Assembly: GCF_900111995.1 (NCBI RefSeq)
Contig: NZ_FOKF01000024.1
Span: 16,231 to 80,230 of the forward strand
Reading direction: 5' to 3'
Source of the DNA: Collimonas sp. OK607
Lineage (GTDB): Bacteria > Pseudomonadota > Gammaproteobacteria > Burkholderiales > Burkholderiaceae_D
Length of the DNA: 64,000 bases
Of this stretch, positions 57,305 to 64,000 are shown in pieces. Numbering within the stretch: the first letter of the stretch is position 1; the number at the start of each line of letters is the position of its first letter. The notes beneath the pieces were generated by a model. The model worked only from the letters and a program-made list of their open reading frames with translations, was not told the DNA's origin and did no database searches. The position numbers were made by a program, and so were the translations under genes.

Positions 57305-57323
57305 ATTTTTGTTCGCAACGCGG

Positions 57324-57731
57324 CTATATGGGGCCGGCGCCGTTAATTTGCGCAACCGAGACAAACGTATGTGTCGTGTCGCCAGGCAGTGTCCACGAAA
57401 CGGTGACCGTTGCCCGCAACTGAGGAGTGACATTCGGATCGACAGCCACCACAACCGTCCCCGTGCCGCCTGGCAAGGTAGCTGCAACCCGATTTTTCCA
57501 GGCTGTTGATGCAGCGTAAGTGGTGTTTATGTTCGCGCGGTCCGTCCACATCTGGCCAATCATCTCGTTGGCTAGAAAGCTGGCGTCGCTTCTATATTTG
57601 GCTTCCGAAGCTCCTTTGATGGAGACGGCTTGCAGACCAACGATGCTCAGGATACCGAAAGAAAAAATCAGAATAGCGATCAATACCTCAAGCAGCATCG
57701 AACCCTTCTGATTGGCACGAAATGTTTTCAT
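57324..57731 (-). CDS. pilV: Type IV pilus minor pilin PilV
   Basis: 135 residues from the ATG at 57731 (GAAGA upstream). Leader MKTFRANQKG then SMLLEVLIAILIFSFGILSIVGLQ: cleavage after Gly10 and Glu5 of the mature helix, then SDASFLANEMIGQMWTDRANI, the PilV pattern. Located between fimT and pilW. Confidence 0.9.
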   Translation of the reverse strand: MKTFRANQKGSMLLEVLIAILIFSFGILSIVGLQAVSIKGASEAKYRSDASFLANEMIGQMWTDRANINTTYAASTAWKNRVAATLPGGTGTVVVAVDPNVTPQLRATVTVSWTLPGDTTHTFVSVAQINGAGPI

Positions 57732-57738
57732 GATGTCT

Positions 57739-58335
57739 TCAACACTTTCTTGGATCGCTGGCTGCCGTAACTGCCGGGTCGCACATGCGTACCTGCCCTG
57801 CTCCACCCACCTGGAGCTGCAGGCAACGCATATTTCCGCCGGCGGCGACGCAGGTGCCTCCGGCCGGGTTTTTGAGATCGATGGTGATTGCGCTCGTGGG
57901 CGCTGGCGTCACCCGCCCCAGGCCGTTAAAGCTGATACTGGACTGTGTCGCCGCAACCGTAACGTTTTTGGTCCCTTCCGCGCTGGCTTTAAAACGCGTC
58001 ATGAACGGGTCTACGGTTGCATCCGTCACGTCACATTTTCCCGTGGCGTCATTGACACTGATTACCCAGTTGGTTCCGCTACTGGAGAGCGCGCAGTTGG
58101 CATCAGTCGTTGTCGTCAATTGAAAGCGAACAGTGGCGTTGCTTCTTAAACCTTCGGCACGGGCAAGTTGCATACCCGACTGCATGGATTCCGCCGCGGT
58201 CCGGATTTGTGAATTCTGAATCCACGTTGAAAAGGCGGGCACTCCAAGACCGAACGCGATCGCCATCACCGTCAGCGTGATCATGAGTTCGATCAGGGTT
58301 ACGCCTTGTTGAAATTTGGACGCCCGACTCAACAC
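57739..58335 (-). CDS. fimT: Type IV pilus minor pilin FimT/FimU (GspH family)
   Basis: About 198 residues. The start is taken as GTG at 58335, overlapping the pilE stop region, because GGGGGA lies just upstream and it gives a short prepilin leader SRASKFQQG|VTLIELMITLTV. A longer frame to 58371 is open. The mature part with AESMQSGMQLARAEGLRSNATV is the GspH/FimT signature. Four bases or so of overlap with pilE imply coupling. Confidence 0.87.
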   Translation of the reverse strand: MLSRASKFQQGVTLIELMITLTVMAIAFGLGVPAFSTWIQNSQIRTAAESMQSGMQLARAEGLRSNATVRFQLTTTTDANCALSSSGTNWVISVNDATGKCDVTDATVDPFMTRFKASAEGTKNVTVAATQSSISFNGLGRVTPAPTSAITIDLKNPAGGTCVAAGGNMRCLQLQVGGAGQVRMCDPAVTAASDPRKC

Positions 58336-58721
58336 GCGTCCCCCTTCTTGAGCACCCATCTGGTCGTACAATTTCCCCAGCCTGTAGTCGAGGTCTGGTT
58401 GCCGCCTTGGTCAATCGTGTATGTAAATCCATTCAGACTGCCTTGTCCGTTGGCAGTGATTGTGTACGTCGTGGCTCCCGGGGTTCCGCAATCATATGTG
58501 AAATATTTGGTCGCGCCGGGACAGGTGAAGCCGTTATATGTATGGCTATCCTGAAAGAACTGCTCCATCCTGACCCGTGTGGATGCCAGTGTGGTGGTAC
58601 CGTCCTGAATCTGCCCACGCTTTACATAATCCGTGTATGCCGGCACAGCAACCGCAGCAAGGATGGCAATGATCGCTACGACGATCATGAGCTCGATCAA
58701 AGTAAAACCTTTTTCTTTCAT
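58329..58721 (-). CDS. pilE: Type IV pilin PilE-like
   Basis: 130 residues from the ATG at 58721 (GGAG upstream). Six-residue leader MKEKG then FTLIELMIVVAIIAILAAVAVPAYTDY, the classic type IVa pilin N-terminus with Glu5. The rest is short, with Cys pairs near CPGATKYFTYDC and NCTTRWVLKKGDAC, as in PilE minor pilins. First gene of the pilus operon here; in Pseudomonas pilE comes last. Confidence 0.9.
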   Translation of the reverse strand: MKEKGFTLIELMIVVAIIAILAAVAVPAYTDYVKRGQIQDGTTTLASTRVRMEQFFQDSHTYNGFTCPGATKYFTYDCGTPGATTYTITANGQGSLNGFTYTIDQGGNQTSTTGWGNCTTRWVLKKGDAC

Positions 58722-58918
58722 GGGGGACTCCAATTTTTGTTGCATCCTAGCATGTTATAAATTGCTTGAAAGAAAGGTCGGATGAGCGGTCTATTTGACT
58801 AGATAGGCGGCAAAATCGAGGCGATTGGAGGCGCCTGGCTGTAAAAAAAAGACTATGTGAAATTTGAAAAATAAGAGCCCATGGCTTGCTCTTGATTTTT
58901 GAAATTTGGCGTGCCCCC

Positions 58919-59605
58919 CTATTTTTCCACGACGACCTCAAAACTTAGTTCGCTCTTGACTGCCTTGCCATCAATTTTTCCAGCTTCGAATATCTTTTTT
59001 TGCAACGCTGCTATCAATAGTCGTTGCTCTTCTTCGGAGAAACTCGACGCATCAACGATGACATGATCCACCTCCCCAATCTCGTTAATTTGCAGCCGAA
59101 GCTGCGCTGAGCGAGTGCCTTTCCCCACCAATGCGACGATAAATTCTTGTGGAATGTCGAGCGGACCGGTTGTTCTTTCGTTGAGCTCCCCCTCTTTGAA
59201 ATAATAGGGCTCCGGAGGCAATATGGCATCAACGACCGGGGACTTGGCGCTCAATCGCGGCTGGGCAGAGGAAGTCTGGTTGCTTGACGGCTCCGCTATT
59301 TTTTCCTTGCGACTATCGGTATCAACAGGTGGCGCGGCTAACTTGTCTGTTTCACTCTGCGCTGCTTTGAGGGTGACAAAACTGACATTGACTACATTGC
59401 TCGACAATGTGGTGGATTGCCTGGATTCGTGAACCAGGAGCGGTGAGATGAAAACGGCATAAATCAAAAAACAATGCGCGGCAATCGCGAGCAAAAGTAC
59501 TGTCAAGCGCCGCAACTGGATTGCACCGGGAAAAACACCTGCCTCAAATCCAGGAAAACGAGAAGAATTAACTCCGGCATCGGAGAAACTTAAACGGCGA
59601 GTCAT
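58919..59605 (-). CDS. TonB-like periplasmic protein
   Basis: A 228-residue protein with one N-terminal membrane helix (LTVLLLAIAAHCFLIYAVFI, about residues 33-52), a Ser/Pro/Lys-rich periplasmic stretch, and a C-terminal domain ending RLQINEIGEVDHVIVDASS ... SELSFEVVVEK that resembles TonB C-terminal folds. The proline-rich spacer is shorter than in true TonB and no exbB/exbD lies nearby, so energy transduction is uncertain. It sits upstream of the pilus operon on the same strand. Confidence 0.55.
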   Translation of the reverse strand: MTRRLSFSDAGVNSSRFPGFEAGVFPGAIQLRRLTVLLLAIAAHCFLIYAVFISPLLVHESRQSTTLSSNVVNVSFVTLKAAQSETDKLAAPPVDTDSRKEKIAEPSSNQTSSAQPRLSAKSPVVDAILPPEPYYFKEGELNERTTGPLDIPQEFIVALVGKGTRSAQLRLQINEIGEVDHVIVDASSFSEEEQRLLIAALQKKIFEAGKIDGKAVKSELSFEVVVEK

Positions 59606-59988
59606 GAGGCGATCTTATTCAAAACATTGCATAACAAGGATTTGCACCACCTCCGGAGATTTCGCCGCTGACTTGGCAAAATACGGCGTTTTCTCGTATA
59701 ACTTCCAAAGTTTCGCGGCTATAGGAGAAGTACTTAAAAAGGCTCCATGTGAACATCGCAGTACATGCTCACATTTCTACCGTGCAAGTCTGGCGGTATT
59801 ATAGACGTGGAATTTCCACAAAGTAATCCTTTTCCCTCCCGTTCATCGCCACGCAAATACCGCTCATCTTGAAGACACCAAAATTAGTTAATCAACAACT
59901 TAAAGGACAAAGCTAGATACCTGCCTTTCTGACTTGATGGCTTTCGTCCCGGTGGCACTCGTGCTGGACAAATACCGAGAATCGCAAA

Positions 59989-60141
59989 TGCTATAATCCG
60001 CGCTTTCCTGGAGTGTTTCCCGATGCTCTTAAGAGGTGATCCAGGGGTAGTGCTTCTGTGAGTCTTTAGGCCATAGCCACTCTGGCACCAGCCAATCTAT
60101 GGCGTGATATTTTTCCTTTGCCACGCGCAGCGCGGCTTTTA
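59989..60141 (+). ncRNA. Structured leader/small RNA candidate with a 12-codon ORF
   Basis: An extended -10 promoter TGCTATAAT (59989-59997) predicts a start near 60004. GGAG at 60010-60013 is 9 bases before an ATG at 60023 that opens MLLRGDPGVVLL, stop at 60059-60061. CTGGAGTG (60008-60015), which contains that ribosome site, can pair with CACTCTGG (60078-60085). The latter can alternatively be enclosed by GCCATAG/CTATGGC (60070-60103). A GC-rich hairpin ending in TTTT (60120-60140) follows, then the small exported protein gene. The rest of the gap 59606-60159 shows nothing I recognise. No known RNA family fits. Confidence 0.4.
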
Positions 60142-60159
60142 CGATAATTGGAATTTGCT

Positions 60160-60510
60160 ATGTTGACAACAATGCGGCCAATCCGCCTGCTCATGATTTT
60201 CCTGCTGGCCACACTGGCCTTTTCCGCGATGGCTGCACAGCGCGACTTTCCCGCGTCAACCCTGCGCGGCAAGCTGACCATCACCGACTATCCAAATGTC
60301 ACCGTAAGCGGCAATGCATTGCGGCTGTCCCCCGGCTCCCGCATCTGGAATACCGAGCAGCTGACCCAGATCCCCAACTCGCTCGGCACAGATACCTACG
60401 TGGTGAATTACACCCTGAACGCCCAAGGCGAAATCGACCGCGTCTGGGTTCTCACGCCAGACGAGGCCAGTCAGAAAATTGAGACCCAGCGCAACGGCAA
60501 CAAGTTGTAA
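60160..60510 (+). CDS. Small exported protein of unknown function
   Basis: 116 residues from the ATG at 60160 (GGAA upstream). A cleavable signal peptide (MLTTMRPIRLLMIFLLATLA..., cut about AMAA|Q) and a compact mature part: QRDFPASTLRGKLTITDYPN, LSPGSRIWNTEQLTQIPNSL and INRVWVLTPDEASQK-like ending. It looks conserved and periplasmic, but I do not recognise the family. It ends in a tandem repeat that includes its stop codon, 57 bases before miaB. Confidence 0.7.
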   Translation: MLTTMRPIRLLMIFLLATLAFSAMAAQRDFPASTLRGKLTITDYPNVTVSGNALRLSPGSRIWNTEQLTQIPNSLGTDTYVVNYTLNAQGEIDRVWVLTPDEASQKIETQRNGNKL

Positions 60511-60556
60511 TTGAGTGGTAACTAAGTTGTAATTGAGTGGTAACTAAGTTGTAATT
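60502..60556 (+). repeat. 22-bp tandem repeat over the stop codon
   Basis: Two perfect 22-base units (60502-60523, 60524-60545) and half a third (60546-60556), each starting AAGTTGTAATTGAGTGG. The stop TAA of the small exported protein lies in the first unit. Confidence 0.9.
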
Positions 60557-60567
60557 AAAGAGTAGTC

Positions 60568-61920
60568 ATGGAAAAAACGATGCAAAAGAAAGTATTCATC
60601 AAGACCTTCGGTTGTCAGATGAACGAGTACGACTCGGACAAGATGGCCGATGTCTTGAACGCCTCCAACGGCTTGATCAAGACCGATCGACCGGAAGATG
60701 CCGACGTCATCCTGTTGAATACCTGTTCCGTGCGCGAAAAGGCGCAGGAGAAAGTGTTTTCCGACCTGGGCCGCCTGCGCGAACTGAAGCGCAACAATCC
60801 CGACCTGCTGATCGGCGTCGGCGGCTGCGTGGCTTCGCAGGAAGGCGCGGCTATCGTCAAGCGCGCACCGTATGTCGACATGGTCTTCGGCCCGCAGACT
60901 TTACACCGCTTGCCGGAAATGATCAGCCAGCGCCGTGCCACCGGTAACGCGCAAGTCGACATCAGCTTCCCTGAAATCGAGAAATTCGATCACATGCCGC
61001 CGGCCAAGGTCGAGGGTGCGACCGCATTCGTCTCGATCATGGAAGGCTGCAGCAAATATTGCAGCTACTGCGTGGTGCCTTACACCCGCGGTGAAGAAGT
61101 CTCACGCCGGTTTGAAGACGTGCTGACTGAAGTGGCGGGACTGGCTGAGCAAGGCGTCAAGGAAATCACCTTACTGGGCCAGAACGTCAATGCCTTCCGT
61201 GGCGCCATGGCGGATGGCGAGATTGCCGATTTCGCGCTGCTGATCGAATACATCGCCGAGATTCCTGGCATCGAGCGGATCCGCTTTGTGACCAGCCATC
61301 CGAAGGAATTCACGCAACGCCTGATCGATACCTACGCCAAGGTGCCGAAGCTGGTCGACCATTTATATCTGCCGGCACAGCACGGTTCGGACCGCATTTT
61401 GTCTGCCATGAAGCGCGGCTATACCGTGCTGGAATACAAATCGGTAATCCGGCGCTTGCGCCAGGTGCGTCCCAATATCACCATTTCGAGCGATTTCATC
61501 GTCGGTTTTCCGGGTGAAACGGATGCGGATTTCGACGCACTGATGAAACTGATTACCGATATCGGCTACGACAACAGCTTCAGTTTCATTTTCAGCCCGC
61601 GTCCGGGAACGCCCGCCGCCAATCTGCAGGATGACACGCCGCATGAAGTTAAACTGAAACGGCTGCAGCAGTTGCAGGCAGTGATAGAAGAAAATATCGG
61701 CAAGATCAGCGCGGCGATGGTCGGTACGGTTCAGCGTATCCTGGTTGAAGGCCCGTCCAAGAAAAATCCAGCCGAATTCCAGGGCCGCACCGAGAACAAC
61801 CGCGTGGTCAACTTTGATGCCGGCCCTGACGGCGCGCGTCTGATCGGTCAGTTGATCGATGTGAAGATTACGGAAACCTACACCTACACTTTGCGCGGCG
61901 AAATCGTCCTGGCAGAATAA
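60568..61920 (+). CDS. miaB: tRNA-2-methylthio-N6-dimethylallyladenosine synthase
   Basis: A 450-residue radical-SAM methylthiotransferase acting on i6A37 tRNA made by MiaA. N-terminal MTTase domain with cluster Cys in [23 protein letters not shown] and GGCVASQEG; the radical-SAM CxxxCxxC is [18 protein letters not shown]; a C-terminal TRAM domain ([20 protein letters not shown]). Start at 60568 or the internal ATG at 60580; the second matches the family N-terminus better. Confidence 0.96.
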   Translation: MEKTMQKKVFIKTFGCQMNEYDSDKMADVLNASNGLIKTDRPEDADVILLNTCSVREKAQEKVFSDLGRLRELKRNNPDLLIGVGGCVASQEGAAIVKRAPYVDMVFGPQTLHRLPEMISQRRATGNAQVDISFPEIEKFDHMPPAKVEGATAFVSIMEGCSKYCSYCVVPYTRGEEVSRRFEDVLTEVAGLAEQGVKEITLLGQNVNAFRGAMADGEIADFALLIEYIAEIPGIERIRFVTSHPKEFTQRLIDTYAKVPKLVDHLYLPAQHGSDRILSAMKRGYTVLEYKSVIRRLRQVRPNITISSDFIVGFPGETDADFDALMKLITDIGYDNSFSFIFSPRPGTPAANLQDDTPHEVKLKRLQQLQAVIEENIGKISAAMVGTVQRILVEGPSKKNPAEFQGRTENNRVVNFDAGPDGARLIGQLIDVKITETYTYTLRGEIVLAE

Positions 61921-61989
61921 TTTAGTAATTTACGACACAGTACAAGACCGCGCCCACCCACCACGCACACAAGATAAGCAAACCACAGT

Positions 61990-63159
61990 TTGAAAACTAA
62001 AACTCCTACCCAGCCGCATTACTTCATCCCGCAACCGCTGGACAACACGCGGCTGGCGCATCTGTGCGGACCGCTCGATGAAAATCTGCGGCAGATTTCC
62101 GCGGCGCTGGATGTGTCGATTTTCCGGCGCGGCGACAAATTTATCGCCGCCGGCACCAATGCGGAACGCGCGGTGGAAATTCTCGATCAGTTTTACGCGA
62201 TCGCGAATAAAGTTATTTCTGTAGATGAAATCCAGTTGGCGCTGGTCGAACAACGAGCCAAGCTGGGCATGGGAAAGAAGCCGAAAGCCGCCAAGACCAA
62301 CGGTAAGGCCAACGGCGAATCAGGCGACGAGGCCGGTGTTGATCCAGCCGATGCCGAGCTGACCGAGACCGATATCGAAAGCCCGGTTCTGAAAACCCGG
62401 CGCAGCGATCTGCGTGGGCGCACTCCGCATCAAAGCCAATATATCCGTTCGATCCTTGAGCATGATGTGACACTGGGCATTGGCCCTGCCGGCACCGGCA
62501 AAACCTATCTGGCGGTAGCCTGCGCGGTCGACGCGCTGGAGCGTGACGCCGTCAAACGTATCGTACTGACCCGGCCTGCAGTTGAGGCCGGCGAACGCCT
62601 GGGTTTCCTGCCCGGCGACCTGGCGCAAAAAGTCGATCCTTACCTGCGCCCGTTGTATGACGCGCTGTACGATTTGCTCGGCTTCGACCGCACCCAGAAA
62701 ATGTTTGAAAAGCAGGCGATCGAGATCGCACCGCTGGCCTACATGCGCGGCCGCACGCTGAACCACGCTTTCATCATCCTGGACGAAGCGCAAAACACCA
62801 CGCCGGAACAAATGAAAATGTTCCTGACCCGGATCGGCTTTGGCAGCAAGGCCGTGGTCACCGGTGACGTCACCCAGATCGACCTGCAGCGCGGCCAGAA
62901 GAGCGGCTTGATCGACGCCATGAACATTCTGAAAGATGTACGCGGCATCGCTTTTACCCGCTTCAATAGCAGCGATGTGGTGCGCCATCCTTTGGTAGCG
63001 CGCATTGTCGATGCCTATGAAACCGCATCGCAGGCCGCACCGGTTGCATCCACCCATGGTGTAATCGAAGCGGCCACACCGCAACCAGTCAAACCCGCCA
63101 AACCGGTGCAAACCGGCATTACCAAAACCGCCCGTAGCCGCCATGCCGTCAAAAAATAA
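61990..63159 (+). CDS. ybeZ: PhoH-family ATPase YbeZ
   Basis: A 389-residue PhoH-like protein: KH-like N-terminal domain, a Lys/Gly-rich linker at about residues 95-125, then the ATPase with Walker [59 protein letters not shown] (Walker B) and [10 protein letters not shown]. The start is TTG at 61990; no ATG fits. Overlaps ybeY by 17 bases. YbeZ works with YbeY in rRNA maturation and ribosome quality control. Confidence 0.93.
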   Translation: MKTKTPTQPHYFIPQPLDNTRLAHLCGPLDENLRQISAALDVSIFRRGDKFIAAGTNAERAVEILDQFYAIANKVISVDEIQLALVEQRAKLGMGKKPKAAKTNGKANGESGDEAGVDPADAELTETDIESPVLKTRRSDLRGRTPHQSQYIRSILEHDVTLGIGPAGTGKTYLAVACAVDALERDAVKRIVLTRPAVEAGERLGFLPGDLAQKVDPYLRPLYDALYDLLGFDRTQKMFEKQAIEIAPLAYMRGRTLNHAFIILDEAQNTTPEQMKMFLTRIGFGSKAVVTGDVTQIDLQRGQKSGLIDAMNILKDVRGIAFTRFNSSDVVRHPLVARIVDAYETASQAAPVASTHGVIEAATPQPVKPAKPVQTGITKTARSRHAVKK

Positions 63160-63619
63160 ACTCTCCTTGTCGGTGCAATATCCCGACCCGCGCCTGCAAG
63201 ACAGCGTACCGCGCCCGCAGTTGAGGCGCTGGGTGCAGGCAGCTTTATTGGCGCCGGCGGAACTGACGATTCGTTTTGTCGACGCCGAAGAAGGCCGCAC
63301 CCTGAACCGCGACTATCGCGGCAAGGATTACGCTACCAATGTGCTGACTTTCGCTTACTCAGAAGATCAGGAAGAAGGTCCGGGAGAGGATAACGGTATC
63401 ACCCAGGCCGACATCATTCTCTGCACAGATGTATTGGAGCGTGAGGCGAAAGAGCAAGGCAAAACGCTGGTGGAGCACGCCGCACATCTGGTGGTGCATG
63501 GTGTCTTGCATGCGCAGGGTTATGACCATGAAGACGATGAAGAAGCGGCCGAAATGGAAGACCTGGAAATTGAAATATTGGGCAAGCTGGGCTGGCCCAA
63601 TCCCTACGCTGACCGATAG
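63143..63619 (+). CDS. ybeY: Endoribonuclease YbeY (16S rRNA 3' maturation)
   Basis: A 158-residue zinc RNase: [27 protein letters not shown] and the metal site [18 protein letters not shown] with three His. The start at 63143 lies inside ybeZ, indicating coupling. The gene normally followed by other genes of this block, but an insertion sequence comes 36 bases after its stop. Confidence 0.95.
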   Translation: MPSKNKLSLSVQYPDPRLQDSVPRPQLRRWVQAALLAPAELTIRFVDAEEGRTLNRDYRGKDYATNVLTFAYSEDQEEGPGEDNGITQADIILCTDVLEREAKEQGKTLVEHAAHLVVHGVLHAQGYDHEDDEEAAEMEDLEIEILGKLGWPNPYADR

Positions 63620-63636
63620 TTTTCTGCTTCTCCGAC

Positions 63637-63655
63637 AAAAACGCCGCCTTTGCGG
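63637..63655 (+). terminator. Half of an intrinsic terminator, cut by the insertion sequence
   Basis: AAAAACGCCGC-CTTT-GCGG at 63637-63655; a symmetric terminator would continue CGTTTTT, but the sequence changes to TAATGCCGTTC, taken as the insertion-sequence edge. Confidence 0.55.
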
Positions 63656-64000
63656 TAATGCCGTTCAGTTAAGCAGGTTTTCGTAGAACGCGAGTAGCAT
63701 AGCGCTGTGGTTTTGCCTTAACGGCCCGGTCGAATTTTCGATCGGGCCGTTCGTCATTGAGAAGGCTAACGAGCCTTTCACGGAGATGCTTCATCGAAGC
63801 GGGCAGCTTGCCGTAGGACCTGCTGACGGCGGCCCAGTGAAGCTCGAACTGGATCAAATGAAAGGCGCGGATGAAGCTTACTTGCGTGGGTTCACATTTG
63901 ACCACCAATGCTGCCTTGGCAATCTCCAGGCGAATCATGTTGTAGGCGATCAGGGTGCCCCATATTTCCTGATATACGCCGTCCACGGTTTTTGAACGCA
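63656..64000 (-). mobile_element. IS4-family insertion sequence, one end only
   Basis: Begins at about 63656 (TAATGCCGTTCAGTTAAG, presumed terminal sequence) and runs off the window. It contains the C-terminal part of a transposase on the minus strand. The other end and the target duplication are outside. Confidence 0.65.
63669..64000 (-). CDS. IS4-family transposase, C-terminal part (5' end outside window)
   Basis: About 110 residues reading LRSKT-like RSKTVDGVYQEIWGTLIAYN, MIRLEIAKAALVV, FIRAFHLIQFELHW, LVSLLNDERPDRKFDRAVKAKPQRYATR. The QEIWGTLIAYNMIR and FDRAVKAKPQRY blocks are characteristic of the C-terminal end of IS4-group DDE transposases (the Y-(2)-R-(3)-E-(6)-K region lies just upstream, outside the window). 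The catalytic DDE residues cannot be checked. Confidence 0.75.
   Translation of the reverse strand, partial: RSKTVDGVYQEIWGTLIAYNMIRLEIAKAALVVKCEPTQVSFIRAFHLIQFELHWAAVSRSYGKLPASMKHLRERLVSLLNDERPDRKFDRAVKAKPQRYATRVLRKPA

Noticed and set aside
59989..60141. 6S RNA or SRP RNA identity for the structured leader
   Set aside because: The 5' part loosely recalls 6S RNA, but no matching 3' strand is found at the proper distance and the length does not fit, so only a generic candidate is kept.

Overview
The window is betaproteobacterial chromosome and looks like Burkholderiales, family Oxalobacteraceae, most like Collimonas. That placement is inference from the overall protein character, the glnA-ntrB-ntrC block, the queG/tsaE/amiC/mutL/miaA block, the miaB/ybeZ/ybeY block and a betaproteobacterial proteasome homologue. 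Species cannot be fixed from sequence alone. Most of the window is dense core genome. The clearest foreign DNA is one 4.6 kb island in a tRNA gene and an insertion sequence cut by the right edge.

Layout. 1-9.2 kb: xthA (cut by the left edge), an autoregulated-looking MarR/MFS pair, a four-gene minus-strand run (acetyltransferase, pseudouridine synthase, small protein, alpha/beta hydrolase), prpD-prpE for propionate use, and a small lipoprotein. 9.4-15.1 kb: the nitrogen block glnA, a DUF4124 protein, ntrB, ntrC, with a sigma-54 promoter and NtrC-type boxes upstream of glnA. 15.1-19.5 kb: a rhodanese protein, then a catabolic cluster that reads as trans-3-hydroxy-L-proline to pyrroline-2-carboxylate to L-proline, next to a LivK-type binding protein. 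19.7-23.3 kb: a sulfonate/nitrate-type ABC operon with two different binding proteins. 23.4-27.3 kb: a divergent epimerase/iron-sulfur reductase pair, and an acetylornithine-aminotransferase gene preceded by a strong promoter, a tiny ORF with three consecutive Arg codons and an intrinsic terminator. 27.4-34.4 kb: the pyruvate dehydrogenase operon aceE-aceF-(proteasome homologue)-lpdA. 34.8-46.2 kb: housekeeping genes (plsY, ybaK, xerD, ogt, an AEC transporter, queG, tsaE, amiC, a DedA protein, mutL, miaA).

46.3-50.95 kb: elongator tRNA-Met followed by an integrated element bounded by a 90/89-bp direct repeat. It carries a P4-type integrase, an AlpA-type regulator, remnants of an inovirus Gp2-like gene and of an ApeA-like HEPN gene, and a shared 12-mer at both ends that looks like recombinase arm sites. 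51.1-59.6 kb: a type IV pilus minor-pilin operon (pilE, fimT, pilV, pilW, pilX, pilY1) and a TonB-like protein. 59.9-63.6 kb: a structured leader region, a small exported protein, miaB, ybeZ, ybeY. 63.66 kb to the end: the 3' part of an IS4-family element that appears to have landed inside the ybeY terminator.

A dispersed palindromic repeat with core GTAGGGTGGGCA...TGCCCACGC recurs at five intergenic places. The observations most worth following are the leader ORF/terminator ahead of argD, the proteasome homologue inside the pyruvate dehydrogenase operon, the architecture of the tRNA-Met island, the structured leader at about 60.0 kb, and an intrinsic terminator at 38.0 kb with no recognised gene in front of it.
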